DNA of 64,000 nt from Nocardioides litoris (GCF_006346315.1 NZ_VDMR01000002.1:372001-436000), one strand, 5' to 3'. Shown: positions 33,868 through 45,468, counted from the first letter of the stretch. Numbers and translations: made by a program. Notes: generated by a model from the sequence alone, not told the origin.

Positions 33868-35823
33868 GTGAGCATCCTCGACGACGCCCGCGAGGGCATG
33901 GACCTCGACACCCGCCCCCAGGACGACCTCTTCGGCCACGTCAACGGCCGCTGGCTGGAGACGGTGGAGATCCCGAGCGACCGGTCGAGCTGGGGCCCCT
34001 TCGTGCAGCTGGCCGACGCGGCCGAGGCCCACGTGCGCGAGATCATCGAGACCCTGGCCGCCGACCCCGACGCGGGCGCCGACCCCGCCGACGCCCACCG
34101 CATCGGCGACCTCTACGCCTCGTTCATGGACACCGAGACCATCGCCGCCCGCGGCACCGAGCCGCTGCGGCCGCTGGTCGACGCCGTGCGCGGCCTGCGC
34201 GACGTGCGCGACCTGGCGGCGTTCCTCGGCGAGTTCGAGCGCATCGGCGGCCACGGCCTGTTCGGCTCCTACGTCGACAACGACGACCGCGACTCCGACC
34301 GCTACGTCGTCAACGTCTTCCAGGGCGGCCTCGGCCTGCCCGACGAGTCCTACTACCGCGAGGACAAGTTCGCCGACCAGCGCGCGGCCTACGTCGCCTA
34401 CCTGACCCGGCTGCTGACCCTCGGTGGCCACGAGGACGCCGAGACCGCGGCCCGCACCGTGCTCGACCTCGACACCCGCCTCGCGGCCGGCCACTGGGAG
34501 CGCTCGGCCACCCGCGACGTGCAGAAGACCTACAACCTGCTCACCTACGACGAGCTGGTCGCGCTGTGCCCGGCCTTCGACTGGGACGCCTACATCCGCA
34601 ACCTCGGCGGCACCCGCGAGACCGTGGCCGAGGTGTGCGTGCGCCAGCCGTCCTACCTCCAGCACCTCTCGACGGTGCTGGACGAGGTGCCGCTCGCGCA
34701 GTGGCAGGACTGGCTGCTCAGCCACGTGCTGCGCGCCTCGGCCGCCTACCTGACCGACGACTTCGTCGAGGCCAACTTCGACTTCTACGGCCGCACCCTC
34801 AACGGCACCCCCGAGCTGCGTGCCCGGTGGAAGCGCGGCGTCTCGTTCGTCGAGGGCGCGGTCGGCGAGGCCGTCGGCAAGGAGTACGTCGCCCGGCACT
34901 TCCCGCCCACGTCCAAGGCGCTCATGGACGAGCTCGTCGACGACCTGCTGGCCGCCTACCGCTCCTCCATCGAGCAGCTCGACTGGATGACCGAGGCGAC
35001 CAAGCAGCGGGCCTACGAGAAGCTCGCGACGTTCCGGCCCAAGATCGGCTACCCCGAGGAGTTCCGCGACTACTCCGCGCTGCAGGTCAGCCGCGACGAC
35101 CTGCTCGGCAACGTGCACGCGGTGTCCCGGTTCGAGACCGCCCGCCAGCTCGGCAAGATCGGCTCGCCGGTCGACCGCGACGAGTGGTTCATGCTCCCGC
35201 AGACCGTCAACGCCTACTACAACCCCGGCACCAACGAGATCTGCTTCCCCGCCGGCATCCTGCAGAAGCCGTTCTTCGCCCCCGACGCCCTCGCGGCCGA
35301 GAACTACGGCGGCATCGGCGCGGTCATCGGCCACGAGGTCGGCCACGGCTTCGACGACCAGGGCGCGCAGTACGACGGCGCGGGCAACCTCAACGACTGG
35401 TGGACCCCCGACGACAAGGCCGCCTTCGAGCTGAAGTCCAAGGCCCTCGTCGAGCAGTACGACGGCTTCGAGCCGCGCGCGCTGCCCGGCGAGAAGGTCA
35501 ACGGCGCCCTGACCGTCGGCGAGAACATCGGCGACCTCGGTGGCCTCACCATCGCCCTGAAGGCCTACGCCATCGCCTGCGCCCGCCGGGGCGAGGAGGT
35601 CACCGACGAGGCCCGCCAGACCCTGTTCCTCAACTGGGCGTTCGTGTGGCGCACCAAGCGCCGCCGCGAGCAGGAGCAGCAGTACCTCACCATCGACCCG
35701 CACAGCCCGCCGGAGTTCCGCGCCAACATCGTGCGCAACCTCGACGAGTTCCACGAGGTCTTCGGCACCCGCGAGGGCGACGGGCTCTGGCTCGACCCGG
35801 CCGACCGGGTGCGGATCTGGTAG
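33868..35823 (+). CDS. M13 family zinc metallopeptidase (neprilysin/PepO type)
   Basis: The 651-residue peptidase starts at GTG (VSILDDAREGMD). No signal peptide or membrane anchor is seen, so it is probably cytoplasmic, unlike neprilysin. The zinc site is HEVGH (His489, Glu490, His493), with the third ligand in GENIGDLGGL. NAYYNPGTNEI and the C-terminal motif of the family (DPADRVRIW) are intact. It should cleave oligopeptides. It has its own leaderless promoter. Confidence 0.95.
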   Translation: MSILDDAREGMDLDTRPQDDLFGHVNGRWLETVEIPSDRSSWGPFVQLADAAEAHVREIIETLAADPDAGADPADAHRIGDLYASFMDTETIAARGTEPLRPLVDAVRGLRDVRDLAAFLGEFERIGGHGLFGSYVDNDDRDSDRYVVNVFQGGLGLPDESYYREDKFADQRAAYVAYLTRLLTLGGHEDAETAARTVLDLDTRLAAGHWERSATRDVQKTYNLLTYDELVALCPAFDWDAYIRNLGGTRETVAEVCVRQPSYLQHLSTVLDEVPLAQWQDWLLSHVLRASAAYLTDDFVEANFDFYGRTLNGTPELRARWKRGVSFVEGAVGEAVGKEYVARHFPPTSKALMDELVDDLLAAYRSSIEQLDWMTEATKQRAYEKLATFRPKIGYPEEFRDYSALQVSRDDLLGNVHAVSRFETARQLGKIGSPVDRDEWFMLPQTVNAYYNPGTNEICFPAGILQKPFFAPDALAAENYGGIGAVIGHEVGHGFDDQGAQYDGAGNLNDWWTPDDKAAFELKSKALVEQYDGFEPRALPGEKVNGALTVGENIGDLGGLTIALKAYAIACARRGEEVTDEARQTLFLNWAFVWRTKRRREQEQQYLTIDPHSPPEFRANIVRNLDEFHEVFGTREGDGLWLDPADRVRIW

Positions 35824-35864
35824 ACCTCCTCCCACGCGGCACACCCCCCGACGAAGGAGTCGCC

Positions 35865-37388
35865 ATGGTCACCCAGCTCGGCAAGGGGGCCAACGCGCCC
35901 CTGCCCCCAGGACCGCTGCGGGTGGAGGTGCGCTCCGGGGTCCCCCTCGACCTGTCCGCGCTGCTCGTCACCGCCGCCGACCGGGTGCGCTCCGACGACG
36001 ACTTCGTCTTCTTCAACCAGCCCGCCGCCCCCGGCGTCCGGCTGGCCGGCGCGGCCCTCGAGGTCGACCCGGCCGCGGTGCCGCCCGACGTGGAGAAGGT
36101 CGTCGTCGTGGCCAGCGTCGACGCCACCCCCGGCACCCCGTCGACCTTCGGCGCGGTCGGGCCCCTCGTCGTCGCGGTCACCGCGGGCGGCCAGGACGCC
36201 GTGCACTTCACCCCCGACGGCCTCGGCGCCGAGACCGCGCTGATGCTGGTCGAGGTCTACCGCCGCCAGGGCGCCTGGAAGGTCCGCGGCGTCGGGCAGG
36301 GCTGGTCGAGCGGCCTGGCCGGCATCGCCACCGACTTCGGGGTCAGCGTGCTCGACGGCAGCGCCCCGCCGCCCGCCGGCCCGCCGCAGCACCAAGCGCC
36401 GCCGCAGCACCAGGCGCCGCCGCAGCACCAGGCGCCGCCGCAGCAGAGCTTCCAGCCGGCGCCGCCGCCGGCCCAGCACCAGCCGGCCCAGCACCAGGCC
36501 TACCAGCACCCGCCCCAGCACCAGCAGCCCCAGCACCAGCAGCCCCAGCACCAGCAGCCCCAGCACCAGCAGCCCCAGCAGGGCGGGTTCTTCCAGCCCC
36601 CGGGCAGTGCGCACCCCCCGGCCCAGCCGTTCCAGCCCACGCCGCCGCCCGCCCAGCAGCCGCAGCAGCCCCAGCAGCCGCAGGTCGGCGGGTTCTTCCA
36701 GCCGCCCGGCGGCGGCCAGGCGCCGGCCGCCCCGGCCGGCCCCGGCTACGGCCAGCCGCCCGCGCAGCCCGGCCCGGCGCCGTACACCCTCGACCACGGT
36801 CCGGTGCGGCTCCAGAAGGACCAGACGGTCAACCTGTCCAAGGGCGGCCAGCCCTGGCTGCAGCGGGTCATCATGGGCCTGGGCTGGGACCCCGCCGACC
36901 GCGGCGCGCGCATCGACCTCGACGCCTCCTGCCTCGCGCTCGGTGCGGGCGGACGCGAGCTCGGCCGCTGCTGGTACCGCGACAAGGACGAGTTCCGCGG
37001 CGCGATCCGCCACTCCGGCGACGACCTGTCGGGCCACGGTGGCGGCGACGACGAGCTCATCTTCGTCGACCTCCAGGCCCTGCCCCACCACGTCGAGGCG
37101 CTGGTCTTCTGCGTCAACTCCTACTCCGGGCACCGGTTCACCCAGGTCCGCAACGCCTGGTGCCGGCTCGTCGACGACGGCACGCGCTCGGAGATGGTGC
37201 GCTACGACCTCGGCACCGGGGCCCCGAGCACCGGCGTGATGATGGCGCTGGTGCACCGCAGCGGCCCGGGCTGGGCGATGACCGCGCTCGGTGCCTTCCA
37301 GGACGGCAAGACCGTCAAGGAGATGGCCGGGTACGCCGCCCACGTGTGGCGCCAGCAGGCCGCGCAGCTCAACCGGCCGTCGTGGTGA
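35865..37388 (+). CDS. Double-TerD protein with Gln/His/Pro-rich linker
   Basis: The 507-residue protein starts at ATG with GAAGGAG 6 nt upstream. Residues of about 10-165 form an N-terminal TerD domain (SDDDFVFFNQPAAPGVRLAGAAL, AVHFTPDGLGAETALMLVEVYRR). Residues of about 168-305 form a low-complexity linker of QHQAPP and QHQQP repeats. Residues of about 310-507 are a second TerD domain (VNLSKGGQPWLQRVIMGLGWDP, DELIFVDLQALP, CRLVDDGTRSEMVRYDLG). TerD proteins bind calcium and act in stress or tellurite responses. The two domains are diverged, so the duplication is old. Confidence 0.92.
   Translation: MVTQLGKGANAPLPPGPLRVEVRSGVPLDLSALLVTAADRVRSDDDFVFFNQPAAPGVRLAGAALEVDPAAVPPDVEKVVVVASVDATPGTPSTFGAVGPLVVAVTAGGQDAVHFTPDGLGAETALMLVEVYRRQGAWKVRGVGQGWSSGLAGIATDFGVSVLDGSAPPPAGPPQHQAPPQHQAPPQHQAPPQQSFQPAPPPAQHQPAQHQAYQHPPQHQQPQHQQPQHQQPQHQQPQQGGFFQPPGSAHPPAQPFQPTPPPAQQPQQPQQPQVGGFFQPPGGGQAPAAPAGPGYGQPPAQPGPAPYTLDHGPVRLQKDQTVNLSKGGQPWLQRVIMGLGWDPADRGARIDLDASCLALGAGGRELGRCWYRDKDEFRGAIRHSGDDLSGHGGGDDELIFVDLQALPHHVEALVFCVNSYSGHRFTQVRNAWCRLVDDGTRSEMVRYDLGTGAPSTGVMMALVHRSGPGWAMTALGAFQDGKTVKEMAGYAAHVWRQQAAQLNRPSW
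36381..36575 (+). repeat. In-frame minisatellites in the TerD linker
   Basis: Two in-frame repeat tracts encode the linker: three 18-bp units (CCGCCGCAGCACCAGGCG type, 36381-36434) and four exact 15-bp units (CAGCACCAGCAGCCC, 36516-36575). The high identity means recent slippage; copy number is likely to vary between strains. Confidence 0.9.
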
Positions 37389-37395
37389 CGCGCCG

Positions 37396-37692
37396 GTGAC
37401 CGACGGGTTCGCGCCGGAGGTCGTCGAGGCCGTGCTCGCGCACATGAACGACGACCACCGCGACGACAGCCTGCGCATCGTCCGCGCCTTCGGTCGGCCC
37501 CAGGCCACGGCGGCCGAGATGGTCGGCCTCGACGAGCACGGCGGCGTCTGGTGGGTCGAGACCGTCGACGAGGGGGGCGGCGACGGGTCCGAGCTCCGGG
37601 TGGCCTGGCCGTCGGGCACCATCACCGACCGCGCAGCGATCCGCCGCGAGGTCGTGGCCCTGCACGAGGAGGCCGAGCGCCGGCTCGGCTGA
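37396..37692 (+). CDS. DUF2470 domain protein
   Basis: This 98-residue protein starts at GTG 7 bp after the TerD gene. The single domain matches DUF2470, found at the end of HugZ-type haem-utilisation proteins: VLAHMNDDHRDDSLRIVRAF with its conserved His residues, and IRREVVALHEEA at the end. Stand-alone copies are common in actinobacteria and may relate to haem or flavin handling. The role is unproven. Confidence 0.85.
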   Translation: MTDGFAPEVVEAVLAHMNDDHRDDSLRIVRAFGRPQATAAEMVGLDEHGGVWWVETVDEGGGDGSELRVAWPSGTITDRAAIRREVVALHEEAERRLG

Positions 37693-37701
37693 GCGCCGGC
37701 G

Positions 37702-37956
37702 TCAGGGCGTGAGCAGGGCCAGCAGCGGGCGCTGCCCGTCGGCCCGCGCACGCAGGCCGCCGGGGCGGCGTACGGCGTTGGTCACGAAGAGCACGCGCGC
37801 GGGCTCCGCCACGGGCGCCGTGGCCGGGTCGTCGAGGGCGACCGCCCGCAGGTCGGGGTGGCGGGCGGGTCGGTCGGCGGCGGGGCCGGTGGGGCGTCGT
37901 CGGCGGGGTGCGCGGCCGGGCGTCGGGACGGTGCGGAGGGGGGCGGTGCGGGTCAT
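37702..37956 (-). CDS. Small hypothetical protein
   Basis: An open frame of 84 residues starts MTRTAPLRTVPTPGR. It is very Arg/Pro-rich except for VLFVTNAVRRPGG. It fills most of the 367-bp gap between the DUF2470 gene and recQ. No family match is recognised and it may be spurious. Confidence 0.4.
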   Translation of the reverse strand: MTRTAPLRTVPTPGRAPRRRRPTGPAADRPARHPDLRAVALDDPATAPVAEPARVLFVTNAVRRPGGLRARADGQRPLLALLTP

Positions 37957-38046
37957 GAGGACCACTGTCCGCAGCGGCCTTCCGGAATCCTGCGTGAAAC
38001 CTGTGGACGAGCCCGACGTCCGGTGAGCCCTGTCCCCGGCCGCTGG

Positions 38047-38052
38047 TAGACA
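38047..38052 (+). promoter_or_regulatory. Possible -10 box for recQ, leaderless type
   Basis: TAGACA lies 7 nt before the recQ ATG at 38060. The last position deviates from TANNNT. Confidence 0.35.
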
Positions 38053-38059
38053 GGCGGGC

Positions 38060-40161
<2,102 letters not shown>

Positions 40162-40162
<1 letters not shown>

Positions 40163-40410
40163 TGACGGGGGACAGCACGAGTGCCGTCGGTGCAGGGCGA
40201 CGACGGCGTCGCGCTCGACCGCGACGCCACCTCGATCGCGGCCGGTGGGGAGCCGACGACCCCTACGGTGACCTCGGCAGCTCGAGGGTGCCCACCGCCT
40301 CCCTCGTCCACGTCATCCGCAGCAAGCAGGCCGCCCACCGACCGAAGGACCACCGCGTGATCCCCGTGCCCCGAGAGATCCTGGCCACCCGGCACGAGCG
40401 GGGGGAGTGA
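40162..40410 (+). pseudogene. Remnant of a nucleotidyltransferase-like gene
   Basis: An open frame of 82 codons begins in TGATG overlap with recQ. Its last 40 residues (VPTASLVHVIRSKQAAHRPKDHRVIP) look like the C-terminal end of MNT/AbiEii-like nucleotidyltransferases (DLIRSKEAAGRPKD pattern). The preceding 40 residues are Arg-rich and not domain-like, so the catalytic part is missing. It fills the 249 bp between recQ and the F420-type gene. A short real protein is possible but less likely. Confidence 0.45.
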
Positions 40411-40411
40411 C

Positions 40412-41269
40412 GTGCGCGTCGGCATCACCTTGCTCACCGACCTCCCCTGGGCCGAGGCCCGACCCCGCTGGCAGGCGGCCGAGGAGCTCGGCTTCGACCA
40501 CGCCTGGACCTACGACCACCTGGTCTGGGGCGGACTGCCCGACGCGCCGTGGACGACCTCGACGCCGGTGCTCGGCGCGGCCGCCCAGGTCACCACCCGC
40601 ATCGGCCTCGGCACGCTGGTGGCCTCGCCCAACTTCCGCCACCCCTACCAGCTCTTCCGCGACGCCCAGGCGCTGGAGGACCTCAGCGACGGGCGCTTCC
40701 TCCTCGGCGTCGGCACCGGCGGCGACCTGGACTCCCGGGTGCTCGGCCAGGCCGACCTGACCACGCGCGAGCGGGTCGACCGGTTCCAGGAGCTCACCGA
40801 CACCCTGCTCGCCCTGCGCGACGGCGACCACGTCAGCCGTGAGGGCCGCTGGTTCTCCCTCGCCGACGCCCGCACGCTGCCCCCGCTGCGGCGCACCCCG
40901 GTCGTCGTCGCCGCCAACGGCCCGCGCTCCCTGCGCTACGCCGCCCGCGTCGGCGACGGCTGGGTGACCACGGGCGCCTGGGGTGGCTCGCTGGAGGAGT
41001 GGTGGAGCGGCCTCGCCACCGCCGCCGCGACGTACGCCGAGGCCCTGGCCGAGGCCGGCCGCGACCCGCAGCCGCGCTACCTGCTCACCGACTCCACCGA
41101 CCGGTTCGCGCTGTCGAGCCGCAGCTTCTTCGAGGACGTCGCGGGACGCGCGGCCGAGCTCGGCTTCACCGACCTCGTCACCCACTGGCCACGCGACGAC
41201 AGCCCGTACGCCGGCGACGTGGCCGTGCTCGAGGAGGTCGCGACCGAGGTGCTGCCCGGCCTGCGCTGA
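40412..41269 (+). CDS. LLM class F420-dependent oxidoreductase
   Basis: The 285-residue luciferase-like monooxygenase fold protein starts at GTG after a GGGGGGAG ribosome site. Family patterns include WTYDHLVWGG, IGLGTLVASPNFRHPYQLFRDAQALEDLSDGRFLLGVGTG, and YAARVGDGWVTTG. F420 rather than FMN as cofactor is an inference from the actinobacterial subgroup. The substrate is unknown. Confidence 0.9.
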   Translation: MRVGITLLTDLPWAEARPRWQAAEELGFDHAWTYDHLVWGGLPDAPWTTSTPVLGAAAQVTTRIGLGTLVASPNFRHPYQLFRDAQALEDLSDGRFLLGVGTGGDLDSRVLGQADLTTRERVDRFQELTDTLLALRDGDHVSREGRWFSLADARTLPPLRRTPVVVAANGPRSLRYAARVGDGWVTTGAWGGSLEEWWSGLATAAATYAEALAEAGRDPQPRYLLTDSTDRFALSSRSFFEDVAGRAAELGFTDLVTHWPRDDSPYAGDVAVLEEVATEVLPGLR

Positions 41270-41312
41270 GCGCCGCGGGTTCGGGCTCGCCGGCCGTGGG
41301 CAGGCTGGGCCC

Positions 41313-41939
41313 GTGCGCTCCCACCCTGCCGCGAAGGACCGTCCGGCGACGGAGCACCGAGGCGGCGTCCTGGTGCGGGTCGTCGTCGCGGTGGTCGCGC
41401 TCGCGATCGCCGCCGCGTTCTTCACCCTGCCCGACGCCACGTGGGCCGACTTCGACGACGGCTGGGCCTACCGGGCCTTCGGGGGCGTCCCGCTCGGTTT
41501 CGCCGTGACCGCCGTCGTGGGTCGTGACTGGGGCCTCGCGCTCTCGGCCCTCGGGGCCTACGCCGCCCTCACCCTCTTCGCGGTGTTCTGCCTCGCCGAC
41601 CAGGAGCAGGCGCTGACCACCTTGGACTTCGGCTCCCGCTACGGCGGCAGCGGGACCGGCGCCACCGGGAGCCTGTACCTCGGTGCGGGCGTCGCGCTGT
41701 TCGCGGCCAACGCTCCGCTGGCGTGGTTCCTGCTCACGAAGGTCGTCGGGCAGCCCGTGGAGACGGGACCCGACCGGTCGCGGCGCGACCGGTTCCGGTC
41801 GATGGTGCACGGCAGCGGCTGGCGGACCACCGAGGAGGTCGTGGCCGAGCGCGAGGCCGAGCAGCAGGAGGCGAGCCGCAGGAGGAAGGCGGCCAGGCGC
41901 GCCCAGCGCGAGCGGGAGCGGGCGGGGCAGCAGTCCTGA
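41313..41939 (+). CDS. Membrane protein with basic coiled C-terminus
   Basis: This 208-residue protein starts at GTG (VRSHPAAKDR), where CAGGCT lies 6 nt upstream. Four spans are visible between about 20 and 145. The C-terminal 60 residues are highly charged (AEREAEQQEASRRRKAARRAQRERER) and likely helical. No family was recognised. Confidence 0.72.
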   Translation: MRSHPAAKDRPATEHRGGVLVRVVVAVVALAIAAAFFTLPDATWADFDDGWAYRAFGGVPLGFAVTAVVGRDWGLALSALGAYAALTLFAVFCLADQEQALTTLDFGSRYGGSGTGATGSLYLGAGVALFAANAPLAWFLLTKVVGQPVETGPDRSRRDRFRSMVHGSGWRTTEEVVAEREAEQQEASRRRKAARRAQRERERAGQQS

Positions 41940-41983
41940 CGCGGCTCCCGGGAGCGAGTGCCGGCACTGTCGGCGGCGGTGGC

Positions 41984-41989
41984 TACCGT
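41984..41989 (+). promoter_or_regulatory. -10 box for SNF2 helicase, leaderless type
   Basis: TACCGT lies 7 nt before the GTG at 41997. Confidence 0.6.
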
Positions 41990-41996
41990 CGCGCGG

Positions 41997-44741
41997 GTGA
42001 GCTTCGTCCCCATCACCGGCACGGCCGTCTTCCGGCCGGCCGACCCGCCGCGCGAGAGCGTGGTCGAGCTCAGCGACACGCGCCGCACGGTCGAGCTGCC
42101 GATGCGGGCGGCGCTGCCGGTGCTGGCCAGGGCACGGGGGCGCGACGACCTCCAGCCCAGCGTCCGGCTGCTGTGCGGCGCCACCCTGCTGGGGCTGCGG
42201 CTCGTGGCCGACGGCAAGCTGCGGCCCGACGACGGGTCGTGGCGCATCGCGCCGCTCGACGCCACCGACACCGACCGGGTGGCCCAGCTGGCCGCGTCCC
42301 ACGACACCGAGGTCGAGGTGGTCCGGCGGGTGCTCGACGCGGTGGCTGACACCGTGCCCCGCGCGGCACCCTCACCCTCGCCCCGAGGCACCCACCGACC
42401 CGCCGACCGGCCCAGCGGCCGGCCCAGCGGCCGGCAGACCGAGCCCCGGCCGGTCACCACCGACCCCGACTTCGCGGCCCGGCTGCAGTCCCGGATCGCC
42501 CGCCACCGCGCCGGGCCGAGCTCCGAGCTGCCGCAGCTGGTGCGGCTCTCGCTGCGGGTCGAGGCCGACGAGGAGGAGCTGGCCGCCGGGTCGCTCCGGG
42601 TCGTCCTCCAGGTGCACGACGAGCAGGACCCGCTCCACCTGTGCGACGCCGCGGTGCTGTTCACGGCCGAGCCGGCCGAGCACGGGTTCGGCGAGCGCGC
42701 CCGCACCCACGCCGTCATCGCGCTGCGCGCGGCCGCGGAGGCCTGGCCGGCCCTCGACCGGCTGCTCGAGCTGCGGGTGCCCGACGAGATCACCCTCGAC
42801 CACGACGGGCTGGTCACCCTGCTCGACGGTGGCGTCGAGGCGCTCGGCGCCCGCGGCGTCGACGTGATGTGGCCGCGCTCCCTGGGGCGCGACCTGACCT
42901 CCTCGGCCGTGCTCGACGTCGCCGCGCCCCGGCGCACGACGTCCGGGCGGGTGCGCGAAGAGCCCCTCAACCAGCCCGTCCTGTCGACCGAGGCGCTCTT
43001 CAGCTTCCGGTGGCAGCTCGCCCTGCACGGCGACCCGCTGAGCGAGGAGGAGATGGACCAGCTGGCCACCGCGGCGTCGCCGGTCATGCGGCTGCGCGGG
43101 GCGTGGACGGTCGTCGACCCCGCCACCGCCCGGCGGGCCCGCAAGCGGCTCATCCGCACCGTCGCGCCGGCCCAGGCGGTGGCCTCGACGCTGACCGGCG
43201 TCCTCGAGGTCGAGCCCGGCACCGACACCGCGGTCGTCGTCGGCGCCTCGCTGATGAAGGTGCGCGAGCGGCTGCTGGCCGCCGCGACCACCGACCCGGT
43301 CGACCCGCCCGCGGCGCTGCGGGCGCAGCTGCGCGACTACCAGCGTCACGGCCTGACCTGGCTGGCCGAGCTGACCGACCTCGGCCTCGGCGCCTGCCTG
43401 GCCGACGACATGGGCCTGGGCAAGACGGTCACCCTCATCGCCCTCCACCTGCACCGTCGCGCCGCCGGCCGCACCGGCCCGACCCTGGTCGTCTGCCCGG
43501 CCAGCCTGCTCGGCAACTGGGAGGCCGAGGTGCAGCGCTTCGCCCCCGGCACGCCCGTGCGCCGCTTCCACGGTGGTGCCCGCGACCTGGGCGGGTTCCT
43601 CGGGGGCGACGACGGGTTCGTCCTCACCACCTACGGCACCCTGCGCACCAGTCGCGACGACCTGGCCGCGGTGCCGTGGGACCTCGTCGTCGCCGACGAG
43701 GCCCAGCACGTCAAGAACCCCGCCTCGGCCACGGCCCGCGCGCTGCGGGCCGTCCCCGGGCCGACCACCGCCCGGGTCGCCCTCACCGGCACCCCGGTCG
43801 AGAACGACCTGACCGAGCTGTGGGCGATCCTCGACTGGGTGGTGCCGGGCCTGCTCGGCAGCCGCGGCGCGTTCCGCAAGGCCTGGGCCGCGCCGATCGA
43901 GTCGGGCCAGGAGCCCCGCAAGGCGGCCCAGTTCGCCGAGCTGGTCAGCCCCTTCCTGCTGCGCCGGCGCAAGTCCGACCCCGGCATCGCCCCCGAGCTG
44001 CCGCCCAAGACCGAGACCGACCACCCGCTGACCCTGGGCCGGGAGCAGGTCGTCCTCTACGAGGCCTTCGTGCGCGACACCATGGAGCGCATCGAGCGCG
44101 CCGACGAGGACGCCCGCCGCGGCCTCGTGCTCTCGCTGCTGACCGGCCTCAAGCAGATCTGCAACCACCCGGCGCAGTTCCTCAAGCAGTCGGGCGCGGT
44201 GCGGCTGGCGGGTCGCTCGGAGAAGCTCGACCTGCTCGACGAGCTGGTCTCCACCGCCCTCGCCGAGGACGGCGCGGTCCTCGTCTTCACCCAGTACGTC
44301 GCCCTGGCCCGGCTGCTCGAGACCCACCTGTCCCGGGGTGGGGTGACCCACCAGCTGCTGCACGGGGGCACGCCCGTCGCCGAGCGGGAGCGGATGGTGG
44401 CCCGGTTCCAGGCGGGCGAGGTGCCGGTGTTCCTGCTCTCCCTCAAGGCGGGCGGCACCGGGCTCAACCTGACCCGCGCCGACCACGTCGTCCACGTCGA
44501 CCGGTGGTGGAACCCCGCCGTCGAGGACCAGGCCACCGACCGCGCCTACCGGATCGGCCAGACCCGGCCCGTCCAGGTCCACCGGATGCTGATGCGCGGC
44601 ACCGTCGAGGAGCGGGTCGCCGAGCTGCTGGCCCGCAAGCGCGCGCTGGCCGACGCGGTGCTCGGCCGGGGCGAGGCCGCGCTGACCGAGCTCGGCGACG
44701 ACGAGCTGCGCGACCTCGTCACCTACCGGCCGCGCGCCTGA
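41997..44741 (+). CDS. SNF2/HepA family DEAD/DEAH-type helicase
   Basis: The 914-residue Swi2/Snf2 ATPase starts at GTG (VSFVPITGTAVF). About 400 N-terminal residues carry the bacterial SNF2-associated (DUF3670-like) region. The ATPase follows: DDMGLGKTVT with Lys476, DEAQ from Asp567, VALTGTPVEN, FTQYVALARLLE, SLKAGGTGLNLTRADHVVHVDRWWNPAVEDQATDRAYRIGQ. It translocates on duplex DNA; a role in transcription or repair is suspected. It forms an operon with the SWIM-domain gene 7 bp downstream, a recurring bacterial pair. Confidence 0.95.
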   Translation: MSFVPITGTAVFRPADPPRESVVELSDTRRTVELPMRAALPVLARARGRDDLQPSVRLLCGATLLGLRLVADGKLRPDDGSWRIAPLDATDTDRVAQLAASHDTEVEVVRRVLDAVADTVPRAAPSPSPRGTHRPADRPSGRPSGRQTEPRPVTTDPDFAARLQSRIARHRAGPSSELPQLVRLSLRVEADEEELAAGSLRVVLQVHDEQDPLHLCDAAVLFTAEPAEHGFGERARTHAVIALRAAAEAWPALDRLLELRVPDEITLDHDGLVTLLDGGVEALGARGVDVMWPRSLGRDLTSSAVLDVAAPRRTTSGRVREEPLNQPVLSTEALFSFRWQLALHGDPLSEEEMDQLATAASPVMRLRGAWTVVDPATARRARKRLIRTVAPAQAVASTLTGVLEVEPGTDTAVVVGASLMKVRERLLAAATTDPVDPPAALRAQLRDYQRHGLTWLAELTDLGLGACLADDMGLGKTVTLIALHLHRRAAGRTGPTLVVCPASLLGNWEAEVQRFAPGTPVRRFHGGARDLGGFLGGDDGFVLTTYGTLRTSRDDLAAVPWDLVVADEAQHVKNPASATARALRAVPGPTTARVALTGTPVENDLTELWAILDWVVPGLLGSRGAFRKAWAAPIESGQEPRKAAQFAELVSPFLLRRRKSDPGIAPELPPKTETDHPLTLGREQVVLYEAFVRDTMERIERADEDARRGLVLSLLTGLKQICNHPAQFLKQSGAVRLAGRSEKLDLLDELVSTALAEDGAVLVFTQYVALARLLETHLSRGGVTHQLLHGGTPVAERERMVARFQAGEVPVFLLSLKAGGTGLNLTRADHVVHVDRWWNPAVEDQATDRAYRIGQTRPVQVHRMLMRGTVEERVAELLARKRALADAVLGRGEAALTELGDDELRDLVTYRPRA

Positions 44742-44748
44742 GGCCCCC

Positions 44749-45447
44749 GTGACCGTCACCTCCCACCCACCCCTCGCGCCCCGGCGCGGCGCCGCGCGCG
44801 CGACCACGTGGTGGGGCAAGGCGTGGGTGCGCGCGCTCGAGGAGGCGGCGTACGCCGAGACCGACCTGCGCCGCGCCCGGTCGCTGGCCCGCAGCGGTGC
44901 CGTCGGGGGCATCTCGATCACCACCGGCCGCGTGGTCGCGGCCGTGGCCGACCAGGTCCGCGGCCGCGACGAGGAGCTGCACACCGTCGAGGTCCGGGTG
45001 CCGGTGCTCGACGCCGAGGGCCGGGCCGCGCTCGTCGAGGTGGTCGCGGCCGAGGCCGGCCGCATCGGCGCCCTGCTCGCGGGCGACCTGCCCCACGGCC
45101 TGGTCGAGCACGCCGACGAGGCCGGCGTCGAGCTGCTGCCCTACGGCACCGAGATGGAGACGACCTGCACGTGCGTGGGCTGGCTCGACCCGTGCCCGCA
45201 CGCCCTGGCCGTCCTCTCCCAGGTCGCGTGGCTGGTCGACGCCGACCCGCTCGTCCTGCTGCACCTGCGCGGCCTGCCCCGCGACGACCTGCTGGCCCGG
45301 CTGCACGCACGGTCGGCCCAGCCCGAGCCGGCCGACGAGCTCGACGCGGCCCACCTCGACACCGCGCTCGACGCGGCCGTGCGGGCGGCGCGCATCCTCG
45401 AGCTGCTCGACCGCGACGACGACGCGAGCGTCGACCACCTGCTCTGA
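44749..45447 (+). CDS. SWIM zinc finger protein
   Basis: This 232-residue protein starts with GTG 7 bp behind the SNF2 helicase. The N-terminal part has WWGKAWVRALEEAA and RARSLARSGAVGGISI. The SWIM motif CxCx(n)CxH is present as TCTCVGWLDPCPHALAVL. SWIM proteins beside SNF2 ATPases are thought to give DNA or partner binding. Confidence 0.93.
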   Translation: MTVTSHPPLAPRRGAARATTWWGKAWVRALEEAAYAETDLRRARSLARSGAVGGISITTGRVVAAVADQVRGRDEELHTVEVRVPVLDAEGRAALVEVVAAEAGRIGALLAGDLPHGLVEHADEAGVELLPYGTEMETTCTCVGWLDPCPHALAVLSQVAWLVDADPLVLLHLRGLPRDDLLARLHARSAQPEPADELDAAHLDTALDAAVRAARILELLDRDDDASVDHLL

Positions 45448-45468
45448 CCCCGGTGCACCCGACCGGGG
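45448..45468. terminator. Terminator-like hairpin
   Basis: CCCCGGT (45448-45454) pairs with ACCGGGG (45462-45468) across 7 nt, right after the SWIM gene stop and before the convergent TetR gene. The rest of the 121-bp gap shows only a short CCGCC/GGCGG repeat. Confidence 0.5.

Noticed and set aside
36381..36575. Repeats in the TerD gene as a mobile or CRISPR element
   Set aside because: All units are in frame (15 or 18 bp) and encode a continuous linker between two TerD domains.
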